Shown: positions 1 to 8,278 of the stretch, one piece after another
Position numbering within the stretch: the first letter of the stretch is position 1
How the letters are laid out: each line of letters starts with the position of its first letter
Assembly: GCA_947178015.1 (NCBI GenBank)
Contig: CAMWWW010000043.1
Span: forward strand, 1-11,413
Direction: 5' to 3'
DNA length: 11,413 nucleotides
Origin: an uncultured Clostridia bacterium
Lineage (GTDB): Bacteria; Bacillota; Clostridia; Lachnospirales; Lachnospiraceae
Notes under the pieces: model-generated
What the model was told of the DNA's origin: nothing
Database searches by the model: none
What the model saw: only the letters and a program-made list of their open reading frames with translations
Position numbers and translations under genes: made by a program

Positions 1-63
1 ATACAAGTGCCCCTTACATAAATCTATACTTTATAAAAAAGTTGTAAACTGGTGTTTTATTTT
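1..63. other. AT-rich sequence downstream of the GH43 gene, nothing assigned
   Basis: These bases lie beyond the stop codon of the leftward GH43 gene. I saw no convincing hairpin with a T-run in the leftward sense and no start of another gene. A small GTTTTA/TAAAAC inverted pair at the stop codon is too AT-rich to call a terminator. Confidence 0.4.
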
Positions 64-1965
64 TTAAAACCGCTCGAATTGTATCCGCCTCTCTTCTTCT
101 CCTACTGTGCAGGCAAAGATTCCTTCCATTGCTCCGGTAAATCGTTTTCCAATGTGCCAGCCCTCATCACAGAGGTAATCGACTCTCTCCAGAACTGCCG
201 CGCATCTCCATTCCCCAGATTTCTCTTTTATATAAAAGCTGCGGCGCAACCCTTCTGTCACTGCTTTTAGGCTGATCTTTGCGCCGGGTGCCATCACTTG
301 GTCGGTACAGTCCTTTTTTCGGTCTGTATCCCCGACATGTTCTTTTAAACTCAGCCCATATCCTTTCTCCTGCCCGCATGGGCCAAAGGTCAGATAGGTA
401 TTTTCATCATAGTAGCAGGTGATGCCAAATTCTTCTCCCTGTACGACTGTATCCGGGAGAGTCAGTGTTACCTCGATTGTGCTGTTGTATTCCTTCTGTC
501 TTCGAACAAGGATGCTTCTTGCCTCCACTGTGCTTAAGGACTCCTTGCATGCGCGCAATAGAATATGGTTCTCTGTCAGACGAATGGTCCCCTCCTCAGG
601 AACTCTCGGCGTCACATAGGAATCGCTTTCCTTGGAAGGAATCCATTCTGGCAGGTTCGGCTTCTTTTGCAGGACGCTCGGCCCTCTTCCGTTATTGATC
701 AACGGCCAGCCGTCCGGCGTCCAAGTGATCGGGTCCATCGCAGTCTCCCTGCCAAGAACCGTGTATTTTCCTTCCAACTGCCTGCCGCATAGATAAACTA
801 TATACCAGTCTCCATTCTGTGTGCACACTGGTTTTCCATGACCGCATCGCTGCAATGCTCCTTTTTCATCCCACTGGCGCATAATCGGATTGTATGGGCA
901 GGGTTCATAGATTCCTTTTAAGGTGCGGGAGCGCGACACAGATATTCTGTGACCCGGACCGGTTCCGCCCTCTGCTTCAAATAGGTAATACCATCCATCT
1001 TTTTTTAGTAGGTGGGAACCCTCCGGCGCGCGCTTATTATGCCCATAATACAAAAGCTCTGCTTCGGAAAGCTGTTTTGTGCCGTCTGCACTTATCTCAA
1101 AAATTCTTGCGCCCCTGTTTAAAAGCATATACCGCCTGCCGTCGTCATCGGTAAAGATCGATGGGTCGATGCCGTCCTCCTCCAAATAAGACGGTTCGCA
1201 ATAGGGTCCTTCTGGTCTGTCTGAGGAAGTCACCATCTGCCTGCGATATACCGTCCCATCATCATTTAGGCGGAAGGTAGCCGTAATATAGAATCTTCCA
1301 TTATAATAGGAAATATCTGGTGCCCAATAACCGCGCCCTCCCTCCAGCGCATTGAGATTTTTCGCCCACTCTGGATTTGTGACAGCATGTCCAATTAATT
1401 CCCAGTGAATCAGATCCTTAGAGTGAGAGATTGGGATACATGGAAAGAAGATAAAGGAAGAATTTACCATATAGTAATCCTCCCCCACGCGCACAATGCT
1501 GGGATCGGGATGCATACCAGTTAAAATCGGATTTTGGTACATATCCGAAAACGCCGCTTTACAATATTCCTCAAAATATGCCTCAATCTTCTGATAATCT
1601 GCTCTTTTTTCCTCCGGCAGCGCCTGCTTGCCGGCAAGCTCATGGGCTATGTGGTAGGGCGTAATCCTCTCGGCATCTCCATGCACAGGCGATAAGCCGA
1701 CGCGCTCCGTCAAATATTTTACAAGAGGAAGGTTCCCCGCCTCAACTGCGTAATGAAGCGTCGACCGATTTCTCTCGTCCGTCTCATTAAAGCTCGCTCT
1801 GGAATACTCCACAATATATCTCATCAGCATGATATTTCCTGTGGCTGCCACATGAAATGGTACTTTTCTACCATCCCACGCACGCTCCACAGCCGCTGGA
1901 TCATGCAGCAGAATATCCTTTACAGCTTCCAGATCCTCCCTATACACTGCTTCTTTTAAATCCAT
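64..1965 (-). CDS. Ankyrin-repeat / GH43 fusion glycosidase (beta-xylosidase or arabinofuranosidase-like), cytoplasmic
   Basis: A 633-residue protein, numbered here from the ATG at 1965. Residues 2-114 form a small ankyrin array: a capping helix pair, two good repeats (VPFHVAATGN near 35-44 and STLHYAVEAGN near 68-78) and a partial one (ITPYHIAHELAG). A charged helical linker (about 119-140) leads to a GH43 five-bladed propeller (about 142-440). Its three GH43 acidic residues are visible: Asp154 in HPDPS (general base), Asp267 in DPSIF (pKa modulator) and Glu315 in EGSH (general acid). Residues about 450-633 resemble the beta-sandwich C-terminal module of GH43 beta-xylosidases. There is no signal peptide, so it probably cleaves imported xylo- or arabino-oligosaccharides in the cytoplasm; exact substrate unknown. 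The start at 1965 has AAGGGGG seven bases upstream. The in-frame ATG at 1995 overlaps the predicted -10 box and is unlikely to be used. It is divergent from the AraC-type regulator. Confidence 0.9.
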   Translation of the reverse strand: MDLKEAVYREDLEAVKDILLHDPAAVERAWDGRKVPFHVAATGNIMLMRYIVEYSRASFNETDERNRSTLHYAVEAGNLPLVKYLTERVGLSPVHGDAERITPYHIAHELAGKQALPEEKRADYQKIEAYFEEYCKAAFSDMYQNPILTGMHPDPSIVRVGEDYYMVNSSFIFFPCIPISHSKDLIHWELIGHAVTNPEWAKNLNALEGGRGYWAPDISYYNGRFYITATFRLNDDGTVYRRQMVTSSDRPEGPYCEPSYLEEDGIDPSIFTDDDGRRYMLLNRGARIFEISADGTKQLSEAELLYYGHNKRAPEGSHLLKKDGWYYLFEAEGGTGPGHRISVSRSRTLKGIYEPCPYNPIMRQWDEKGALQRCGHGKPVCTQNGDWYIVYLCGRQLEGKYTVLGRETAMDPITWTPDGWPLINNGRGPSVLQKKPNLPEWIPSKESDSYVTPRVPEEGTIRLTENHILLRACKESLSTVEARSILVRRQKEYNSTIEVTLTLPDTVVQGEEFGITCYYDENTYLTFGPCGQEKGYGLSLKEHVGDTDRKKDCTDQVMAPGAKISLKAVTEGLRRSFYIKEKSGEWRCAAVLERVDYLCDEGWHIGKRFTGAMEGIFACTVGEEERRIQFERF

Positions 1966-1970
1966 ATAAC

Positions 1971-1980
1971 TGCCCCCTTT
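1971..1980 (-). promoter_or_regulatory. Ribosome binding site deciding the GH43 start
   Basis: On the minus strand this reads AAAGGGGGCA. The G run (1973-1977) ends seven bases before the ATG at 1965. The upstream in-frame ATG at 1995 has no such site and falls inside the predicted -10 box, so translation should begin at 1965. Confidence 0.75.
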
Positions 1981-1993
1981 TTCTATTTCATTC

Positions 1994-2023
1994 ATTATAG
2001 CACAGCCGCGAGATACCTGCCAA
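1994..2023 (-). promoter_or_regulatory. Sigma-A type promoter of the ankyrin-GH43 gene
   Basis: On the minus strand, TTGGCA (2018-2023, five of six to consensus) is followed after 18 bases by a perfect TATAAT (1994-1999). The TATAAT is preceded by TGC, an extended -10 motif. Transcription would begin near 1987, giving a leader of about 20 bases. A near-consensus promoter beside an operator-like repeat array suggests control by a bound regulator, but repression or activation cannot be told from sequence. Confidence 0.7.
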
Positions 2024-2043
2024 GCTCTGATCTGCCATTTGTC

Positions 2044-2100
2044 AAAAATGTATCCTTTTCTAAAAAATGTATCCTTTTTTAAAAAAAGTATCTTTTATCT
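2044..2100. repeat. Three tandem 19-bp repeats, candidate operator array
   Basis: Three contiguous 19-bp units lie at 2044-2062, 2063-2081 and 2082-2100. Unit 1 is AAAAATGTATCCTTTTCTA. Unit 2 differs from it at one base, and unit 3 keeps the A-tract and GTATC core with several changes. The central G sits at 2050, 2069 and 2088, an exact 19-base period. The array lies about 57-113 bases upstream of the predicted GH43 start point and 54-110 bases before the regulator start codon. Direct repeats about two helical turns apart are typical of AraC-family sites, so these are proposed as binding sites for the adjacent regulator. That assignment is inference. Confidence 0.65.
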
Positions 2101-2113
2101 AACGAATTTTTAT

Positions 2114-2143
2114 GATACATTTATTGATGTAGTACATTTTTAG
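2114..2143. repeat. Two partial inverted copies of the 19-bp repeat core
   Basis: GATACAT (2114-2120) is the exact reverse complement of the ATGTATC core of the tandem repeats. AGTACATTTTTAG (2131-2143) reads CTAAAAATGTACT on the other strand and shares AAAAATGTA with them. The second copy touches the ribosome binding site of the regulator gene. These could be weaker sites for autoregulation. AT-rich sequence makes chance matches easier, so confidence is moderate. Confidence 0.4.
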
Positions 2144-2153
2144 GGAGGATACT

Positions 2154-4373
2154 ATGAAAAAATTTAAAAAAATGTTCTCAGCTAATCTTGTCGCACAATT
2201 TTTATACTCATATATTCTGGTACTGATCATTCCCATGATAATTCTCTTTTATGGTTTTTATTGTGCCTTTGCCATCGTTGAAGATGACATCAAGGAATCC
2301 AACATCGCCATGCTGACCAAGAGCATGTATCTTTTAAATGAAGAGGTGCGCGCATTGGAAAAATTAGCCTTACAGACCTCACAATATGAGCCTCTGCGCG
2401 AGCTTGGCAATATGACGCTTCGTAATGGAAATTATATTACCACCGTCAAGGAGGTAATTAATGAATTTTATATTCTTATCAATTATCAGAGCCTTCCCTT
2501 GTTAAAGGAAGCTTATATCTATCTTAATGAGATGGATTTGGTCATTTATGATCATTCTGTCTACCACACAGATGTCTTCGCACAATATATACATAGCTGG
2601 GGAATGACATTGGAGGAATGGTATGATATGTGCAAGACGGGAATTGATCGCGCCCCACATTATTTTGTCTGCCCTGATGGCTCCGTCCAATATATCACCC
2701 CCTTCTCCAATAGTTTATTTGGCTCCAATCAGGGTGTGATCGTCTACCGCTATGATGACAGAGAATTTAACCGTCTGTTAAGTTTTGCAAATGAATATAA
2801 TGAATATTCTGTTTTTATTCTGGATGAGGACAACCGTATTCTCTACAGAGAGGATCGGCTCAACCTTGAAGATAATATTCCGTTTTCCACCCTGAGAGAT
2901 ACTGGATTTTCCAATCTCGACTCCAACTACTGGATTTATACATCGGCTCATCACCCTACATGGAGGTATGTTCTTGCTCTTTCGGACAAGGAGACGTTGA
3001 TACAGCTTACCACGCTAAAGAATCTTGTATTGATCCTGATTCTTGCCGCCGCTGCCATTGGCGTATTTATCTCCCTGCTTCTGTCCATCTTAAAAGGAAG
3101 ACCCATTAACGCCCTAATCCACTCCATTATGACAGAAGAAGAGGTGGAAGAAAATGCGCCAAAGCTTACTTCTCTGTTCTCTGCCATCACGGAGAAAAAC
3201 GAAACTCTTCTTCAAGAGATAGAGAATGACAAGCCAATGCTGCAAAAGGCATTTTTTCACGATCTGATCAAGGCAGAATTTCTTAACAGCAAGGAAATGT
3301 ATTTTAACGCGCAAAAGGCAGGGCTTGAGATCAACGGCAGCCAATATATTGTTATCTCGGTAAAGCTTTTCCCTGATAATGATTTTTACACAGTAGATAT
3401 ACAGACCATCGAGGAGGTACAGCTTTTAACGCAGCTGCTGTTAAAGCATATTACGGAGGTTTTTGCCTGTCCGGTATGGATTTACAAAAAAAATTATCTG
3501 TCCAGTTTGTTTATTATTCAGACAGAAAAACCGAACAGTCAGAACATCACCCTTGCAGAGCAGATCCGCCACTGGCTATCTACCGAATATAATGTAGAAT
3601 CCTTTTGGGGTGTTGGCTCTCCCTGCACCAATCTCTTGGATATTTGGAAAAACTGCGAGGAAGCGCACACGGCCATGGAGCATTGTCATTCCGAAAAGCA
3701 TATTCAGGAATATGGCTCGCATCTGGAAAATCAGGCCGCTCTCTATTTCCCCGAAACGGCGAGGGAAAAGCTGTCTGCCTCCCTAAAGTCCGGTGACTCT
3801 GCTTCCTGCAAGACTATCTTAAATATTTTGGAAAATGAAAACTTTATCAACCGCAACCTAAGCCGCAACCAATTTATTCATCTGAACCGCTATATAACCG
3901 ATATTTTGACCTCGCTCGATCTGCCCGGCATCACCGATCAGATCCTGTGGCTCAATGAGGAAGCCATCGGCTATACTGACAGTCTTGACGAATATTTCCG
4001 CAGGCTGCGCAGTATCTGCTCTGAAATTTGCAGACAGGTTCAGCAGAATAAATCCATGCAGCACGGCCGATTAATCGAACGAATCCAGCAATATATCCAA
4101 GAAAATTATATGGATTCTGGGCTAGGGCTAAGCCGTATCAGCCAAGAATTTCATATCTCTGAGGGGTATGTCTCCTCCATCTTTAAGGAACAGAGCAGTG
4201 TAAACTTTGGCGATTATGTTGAAAATATACGAATTAACAAGGCATGTCAGCTTCTCAAGGAAAATGAACATACCATCAGCGAGATAGCAGAATTTGTCGG
4301 CTACAACAGTGTGCAATCCTTCCGCCGTGCCTTTAAAAGAGTAAAGGGCATCAGTCCAAAAGAATATCGATAA
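2154..4373 (+). CDS. Membrane-anchored AraC-family transcriptional regulator
   Basis: A 739-residue one-component sensor-regulator. A first membrane helix (about 17-43) follows a short basic N-terminus. An extracytoplasmic region (about 44-288) contains a Cache-like strand pattern around FILDEDNRILY (221-231). A second membrane helix (about 289-312, rich in Leu/Ile/Ala) returns the chain to the cytoplasm. A middle region follows, and the last 100 residues form a two-helix-turn-helix AraC DNA-binding domain: LSRISQEFHISEGYVSSIFK, then ISEIAEFVGYNSVQSFRRAF and the closing GISPKEYR. Proteins of this layout in Firmicutes commonly control neighbouring sugar-use genes. The divergent GH43 gene and the repeats between them fit that role; the ligand is unknown. 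GGGAGG (2143-2148) lies five bases before the ATG. No convincing promoter was found. A terminator follows the stop directly. Confidence 0.92.
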   Translation: MKKFKKMFSANLVAQFLYSYILVLIIPMIILFYGFYCAFAIVEDDIKESNIAMLTKSMYLLNEEVRALEKLALQTSQYEPLRELGNMTLRNGNYITTVKEVINEFYILINYQSLPLLKEAYIYLNEMDLVIYDHSVYHTDVFAQYIHSWGMTLEEWYDMCKTGIDRAPHYFVCPDGSVQYITPFSNSLFGSNQGVIVYRYDDREFNRLLSFANEYNEYSVFILDEDNRILYREDRLNLEDNIPFSTLRDTGFSNLDSNYWIYTSAHHPTWRYVLALSDKETLIQLTTLKNLVLILILAAAAIGVFISLLLSILKGRPINALIHSIMTEEEVEENAPKLTSLFSAITEKNETLLQEIENDKPMLQKAFFHDLIKAEFLNSKEMYFNAQKAGLEINGSQYIVISVKLFPDNDFYTVDIQTIEEVQLLTQLLLKHITEVFACPVWIYKKNYLSSLFIIQTEKPNSQNITLAEQIRHWLSTEYNVESFWGVGSPCTNLLDIWKNCEEAHTAMEHCHSEKHIQEYGSHLENQAALYFPETAREKLSASLKSGDSASCKTILNILENENFINRNLSRNQFIHLNRYITDILTSLDLPGITDQILWLNEEAIGYTDSLDEYFRRLRSICSEICRQVQQNKSMQHGRLIERIQQYIQENYMDSGLGLSRISQEFHISEGYVSSIFKEQSSVNFGDYVENIRINKACQLLKENEHTISEIAEFVGYNSVQSFRRAFKRVKGISPKEYR

Positions 4374-4375
4374 TT

Positions 4376-4407
4376 GAGTAGGGAAGACTTTTCCCTACTC
4401 TTTTTTT
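4376..4407 (+). terminator. Rho-independent terminator of the AraC-type gene
   Basis: A perfect 10-bp stem (GAGTAGGGAA at 4376-4385 with TTCCCTACTC at 4391-4400) has a five-base loop and is followed by seven T residues. It begins two bases after the regulator stop codon and ends directly against the recG stop codon. On the minus strand the hairpin is followed by only a mixed AT stretch, so it should act mainly on rightward transcription. Confidence 0.9.
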
Positions 4408-6465
4408 CTATAAATTCAGCCTGTCCAAACGCTTTTCCATATATTCCTTTAAATATCTGGAAAGCTCTGCATGTTCCTCCATCTCCAGCCCGACATCCTT
4501 CGCCGCCAGCAAAGACACTGCCTCCGCCGCATCCGTAAGAATCGCCGCATCCGAGAAGATATCCCCAATCGAAAACTCCATGCTGCCGCTCTGCCGTATC
4601 CCCAGCAGATCTCCGGGACCGCGCAGCCTTAAATCTTCATTGGCAATATAAAAGCCATCGTTTGAGCTATTCAAAATTTTAAGCCGCTCCATCGTCTCCT
4701 TCTTATCGGTAGAGCTGACAAAAATACAATACGACTGCTCCTTTCCCCTTCCCACTCGCCCGCGAAGCTGATGAAGCTGCGCCAGACCAAAACGCTCCGC
4801 ATTTTCCACCATCATCACCGTCGCATTAGGCACATTGACTCCCACCTCCACAACCGTGGTGGAAACCAGCACCTGTATCTCATTTTTCTCAAATGCCTCC
4901 ATAATGCTGTTTTTCTGCTGCGGACGCATTTTCCCGTGCAGCACTCCTATGGTTATCCCGTCGCTCAGTTCCGTGCGCAGTCTATCCGCATAATCCTCTA
5001 CATTTTCCGCCTCCATCGACTCGCTTTCCTCCACCATCGGACAAATCACATAGATCTGATGCCCGCGCGCTGCTTCCTTTTCAATAAATCGATATGCCTG
5101 CGGGCGATAAGAAGTATTCACCACACAATTTTTAATGGGCACGCGATTTGCAGGAAGCTCGTCCACCACCGAAATATCCAGATCCCCATACAAAATAATG
5201 GCCAACGTTCTAGGAATCGGGGTCGCGCTCATAACTAAAATATGTACCGCCTCCTCCCCCTTCTCTGCCAAAAGCTCCCTCTGGTTGACGCCAAAGCGGT
5301 GCTGCTCATCGGTAATGACCAGCGCAAGCCTGTCATAGACTACCTTCTCCTGAATCAAAGCATGTGTGCCAATTATTATATCACTGGTATGGGAGGCAAT
5401 GCTTTCACAGGCAAGCTTTTTTTCTTTTGCCGTCATAGAGCCTGTTAAAAGAACCACTTTTTTCTCTATACCATATTCACGAAACCATGTCGTAATGGAC
5501 TCATAATGCTGCTTTGCCAGCACCTCCGTCGGCGCCATCATCGCCCCCTGACAGCCGTGATTCGCCACTTCCAATAGTGCAAGCACGGCAAGAATGGTCT
5601 TGCCGGAACCCACATCGCCCTGAATCAGACGGTTCATCGCCTTCTCCCCCCTTAGATCGTGCTGAATCTCTCTCCAAACCCGCTCCTGCGCCTTGGTAAG
5701 CTGAAAAGGAAGGCTTTTTAAAAACCTCTCTGTCTCCTCGCTGCCCTCCATGGGGTAAGCGTTTCTGGTGATCTCATTCGCCTCTTTTAAGCGCCGAATC
5801 GCCAGCAAAAAAAGAAAAAACTCCTCAAATACCAACCTTTTTCTCGCCGTCACAAAGCTGTCCATATCCTTTGGAAAATGAATCTGACGAATGGCAAAAT
5901 TATACTCGGCAAGCTCGTATTTCTCTCGGACATCCGCTGGCAGATACTCTCTTCTCTGACACACTTCCACCTTCTCCAAAGCTTGGCTGACCGCCTTTCT
6001 TACCGCATGATTGCTCAACCCCTTGGTCAACGTATAGACCGGCTGCATCACATGAATCAGCGCATCATAATCCGCCAGCATAAAGATCTGGGGCTGCTCC
6101 AACGTAAACTGCATCCCCTTAAATACCAGCCTTCCTCGCAGCACACAGCGGGTTCCTCCCCGCAGAACCTTCTGAAGAAATACCATATTGTACCACGTCA
6201 CCGGAATACTTCCCGTGGCATCGCGGATCGACGTGGTGACAACCTGCAGATTCTTTATTTTCTTTGCTGTGGGAGTTCTCTCTATCACGCCCTCCACCGC
6301 CACAATCTTCGTGATCACAAGGCTTCCTATCTCCTCTGGAGGATCATAAATTTCATAATCTCGCGGATAATAATGAAGCAGCTCCTCCACCGTCTCCACT
6401 CCCAACTTATGAAAAAGCTGCTCCGCCTTCTCCCCGACCCCCTTTAAGGAACGAATTGCGTTCAT
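4408..6465 (-). CDS. recG: ATP-dependent DNA helicase RecG
   Basis: A 685-residue protein, the usual RecG length. RecG remodels stalled forks and branch-migrates Holliday junctions in DNA repair. The N-terminus has a helix-hairpin-helix-like start (LKGVGEKAEQLFHKLGV) and an OB-fold wedge domain (about 50-150) that contacts the junction. Helicase motifs are clear: GDVGSGKT (283-290, Walker A), DEQH (386-389), SATPIPRTL (413-421), STTVVEVGVNVP (535-546) and QLRGRVGRG (566-574). The C-terminal TRG-type segment follows, with NEDLRLRGPGDLLG. The start ATG has GGGGAGG nine bases upstream (6475-6481). The gene is convergent with the AraC-type gene. It lies downstream of fakA but beyond a hairpin terminator, so it may have its own promoter or rely on read-through; none was clear in 6466-6540. 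Confidence 0.97.
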   Translation of the reverse strand: MNAIRSLKGVGEKAEQLFHKLGVETVEELLHYYPRDYEIYDPPEEIGSLVITKIVAVEGVIERTPTAKKIKNLQVVTTSIRDATGSIPVTWYNMVFLQKVLRGGTRCVLRGRLVFKGMQFTLEQPQIFMLADYDALIHVMQPVYTLTKGLSNHAVRKAVSQALEKVEVCQRREYLPADVREKYELAEYNFAIRQIHFPKDMDSFVTARKRLVFEEFFLFLLAIRRLKEANEITRNAYPMEGSEETERFLKSLPFQLTKAQERVWREIQHDLRGEKAMNRLIQGDVGSGKTILAVLALLEVANHGCQGAMMAPTEVLAKQHYESITTWFREYGIEKKVVLLTGSMTAKEKKLACESIASHTSDIIIGTHALIQEKVVYDRLALVITDEQHRFGVNQRELLAEKGEEAVHILVMSATPIPRTLAIILYGDLDISVVDELPANRVPIKNCVVNTSYRPQAYRFIEKEAARGHQIYVICPMVEESESMEAENVEDYADRLRTELSDGITIGVLHGKMRPQQKNSIMEAFEKNEIQVLVSTTVVEVGVNVPNATVMMVENAERFGLAQLHQLRGRVGRGKEQSYCIFVSSTDKKETMERLKILNSSNDGFYIANEDLRLRGPGDLLGIRQSGSMEFSIGDIFSDAAILTDAAEAVSLLAAKDVGLEMEEHAELSRYLKEYMEKRLDRLNL

Positions 6466-6540
6466 ATAAATACACCTCCCCTACCCGCGCGACCCGTGCG
6501 CCGCTTTAGAAGCTTATTTCCGTTACACGAGTCTGCGCAG

Positions 6541-6574
6541 AAAAAACGCCATGCAGCCTTTTGCACAGCGTTTT
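6541..6574 (-). terminator. Intrinsic terminator after fakA
   Basis: On the minus strand, an arm AAAACGCTGTGCA (6562-6574) pairs with TGCATGGCGTTTT (6543-6555) around a six-base loop, with two G·T wobbles. The 3' arm runs into six T residues (6541-6546). The hairpin sits 13 bases beyond the fakA stop codon and would end the yloU–fakA transcript before recG. The stem carries A/T tracts on both sides, so it may also act weakly on the plus strand. Confidence 0.75.
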
Positions 6575-6587
6575 AGAATTGCCCTGT

Positions 6588-8270
6588 CTACTCCACGGAC
6601 AAGATATAATAATAGATTGGCTGACCGCCAGAATGAAGCTCGATGTCTACATCGGGATACTTTTCCTTCACCTTCTCGGCAAGCTTATCCGCAGCTTCCT
6701 GCTCCACATCACTGCCATAATAGATGCTGACAAGCTCACTGTCGCCGTCCATCATAGCCGCCACTGTGTCAAATGCCACTGTTTCAATGTCCTGACCAAC
6801 AGAGAGAATGGAGCTGTCTCCCAATCCCATTATATCATGCTCCCGGATCTCTTTATCGTCAATCGTGGTATTCCGAACCGCATACGTCACCTGCCCGGTG
6901 CGCACATGCTTCATCTCCTCCGTCATGGATTCCAGATTCTCCTCTGGTGTCCTGTCCGCCATATAATTGATCATCGCTGTAATACCCTGCGGCACTGTCT
7001 TTGAGGGCACTACTAGGATCTTCTTATCCTCCACCAGATAGGTCGCTTGATTCGCCGCCATAATAATATTGGAATTATTCGGCAGTATAAATATGGTATC
7101 TGCATGGACATGACCAATCGCCTCCAGCATATCTTCCGTGCTTGGATTCATCGTCTGTCCGCCCTGAATCAGATAATCCACGCCGACCCCTTTAAAGATC
7201 TCATCCAGCCCATCTCCCACAGACACGGCGATAAAGCCCACTTCTTTCCTTGGCTCTGTCTCTGGTTCCTCCGCCGCTTGTTCCTTAGGCTGCTCCTCCT
7301 TTGCCAGCTTCTCGGCATCCTTAATTAATTTCTCATGATGCTCCTCGCGCATATTATCAATCTTCATGCTGGTCAGAGAACCATACGTGAGCGCGCGCTC
7401 AATCGCTTGTCCCGGATGGTTGGTATGGACATGCACCTTTACAATCTCATCGTCGGAAACCACAACGACACAATCTCCGATCGAGCTTAAATAGTCCTTA
7501 AAATTCTGCTCCGTCTGTGCGGTAAACTCTTTTTCCGCCACAATAATAAATTCTGTGCAGTATCCAAAGGTGATCTCTGTCTCCTCCGAACGCTGCATCA
7601 CGATGTCCGTTTTTACAGAATCGCTGCTCTCAATCGCAGCTACATCGATCTCCTTTCCCATAAAGCCGTCATACAAGCCTTTTATTACCTGCATCAGTCC
7701 TTGCCCGCCGGAATCTACCACGCCCGCCTGCTTTAACACAGGAAGCAGCTCAGGAGTCTGGCTTAATACATAATCCCCGTGCTCAATCACACCTTTGATA
7801 AACAACTCCAGATCATCCGTTTCCATCGCAAGCTCTGACGCGCGATCCGAGATCCCCTTTGCCACAGTGAGGATCGTTCCCTCCTTTGGCTTCATCACTG
7901 CCTTGTAAGCCGTCTCAGTCGCCCTCTGCAGGGCGGTGGAAAGCACCACCGTGTCAAGCGTCTCATACTCTCGAATTACCTTTGTAAAGCCTCGGAAAAG
8001 CTGCGACAAAATCACGCCAGAATTTCCCCTCGCGCCTCTTAAGGAGCCAGAAGAGATCGCCTTCGCCAAACTTTCCATCGTCGGCTCCTCAATCGCTCCT
8101 ACCTCCTTCGCCGCCGCCATAATCGTCAGCGTCATATTGGTGCCTGTATCTCCATCTGGCACCGGAAAGACATTTAATTCATTAATCCATTCCTTTTTTG
8201 CTTCCAGATTTTTAGCCCCTGCCAAAAACATCTTTTTCAGCAAGGCCGCATCTATCGTTGTTATAGCCAC
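6588..8270 (-). CDS. fakA: Fatty acid kinase catalytic subunit FakA (DAK2 domain, YloV family)
   Basis: A 560-residue protein matching FakA/YloV. In this family the kinase phosphorylates exogenous fatty acids held by a FakB (DegV-like) partner, feeding phospholipid synthesis. The N-terminal DhaL/DAK2 nucleotide domain (about 1-205) contains PVPDGDTGTNM with Asp39, Asp41 and Thr44 as Mg-ATP ligands, and the glycine-rich GSLRGARGNSGVILSQ (75-90). A middle domain (about 225-310) has GYCTEF (Cys238) and VHVHTNHPG (His280, His282), residues that match the metal site described for the family. A charged linker rich in Glu/Lys (about 312-342) joins the C-terminal domain. The start is GTG at 8270, preceded by AAGGAGG (8279-8285) eight bases upstream, with no better in-frame ATG. 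It follows yloU by 29 bases, so the two are very likely co-transcribed. No fakB is in the window. Confidence 0.92.
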   Translation of the reverse strand: MAITTIDAALLKKMFLAGAKNLEAKKEWINELNVFPVPDGDTGTNMTLTIMAAAKEVGAIEEPTMESLAKAISSGSLRGARGNSGVILSQLFRGFTKVIREYETLDTVVLSTALQRATETAYKAVMKPKEGTILTVAKGISDRASELAMETDDLELFIKGVIEHGDYVLSQTPELLPVLKQAGVVDSGGQGLMQVIKGLYDGFMGKEIDVAAIESSDSVKTDIVMQRSEETEITFGYCTEFIIVAEKEFTAQTEQNFKDYLSSIGDCVVVVSDDEIVKVHVHTNHPGQAIERALTYGSLTSMKIDNMREEHHEKLIKDAEKLAKEEQPKEQAAEEPETEPRKEVGFIAVSVGDGLDEIFKGVGVDYLIQGGQTMNPSTEDMLEAIGHVHADTIFILPNNSNIIMAANQATYLVEDKKILVVPSKTVPQGITAMINYMADRTPEENLESMTEEMKHVRTGQVTYAVRNTTIDDKEIREHDIMGLGDSSILSVGQDIETVAFDTVAAMMDGDSELVSIYYGSDVEQEAADKLAEKVKEKYPDVDIELHSGGQPIYYYILSVE

Positions 8271-8278
8271 AATATGTT

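Noticed and set aside
4771..5238. 155-codon open frame on the plus strand inside recG
   Set aside because: It lies wholly antisense to the clear recG helicase region. Its protein is rich in His/Arg/Leu with no domain pattern, as expected from a reverse-strand shadow.
5878..6447. 189-codon open frame on the plus strand opposite the start of recG
   Set aside because: It is antisense to the conserved RecG wedge domain, has low-complexity His/Leu/Arg composition and no ribosome binding site, so it is not a gene.
6561..7004. 147-codon open frame on the plus strand opposite the fakA 3' end
   Set aside because: It starts inside the terminator loop and runs antisense to the FakA C-terminal domain, with no recognisable protein features.
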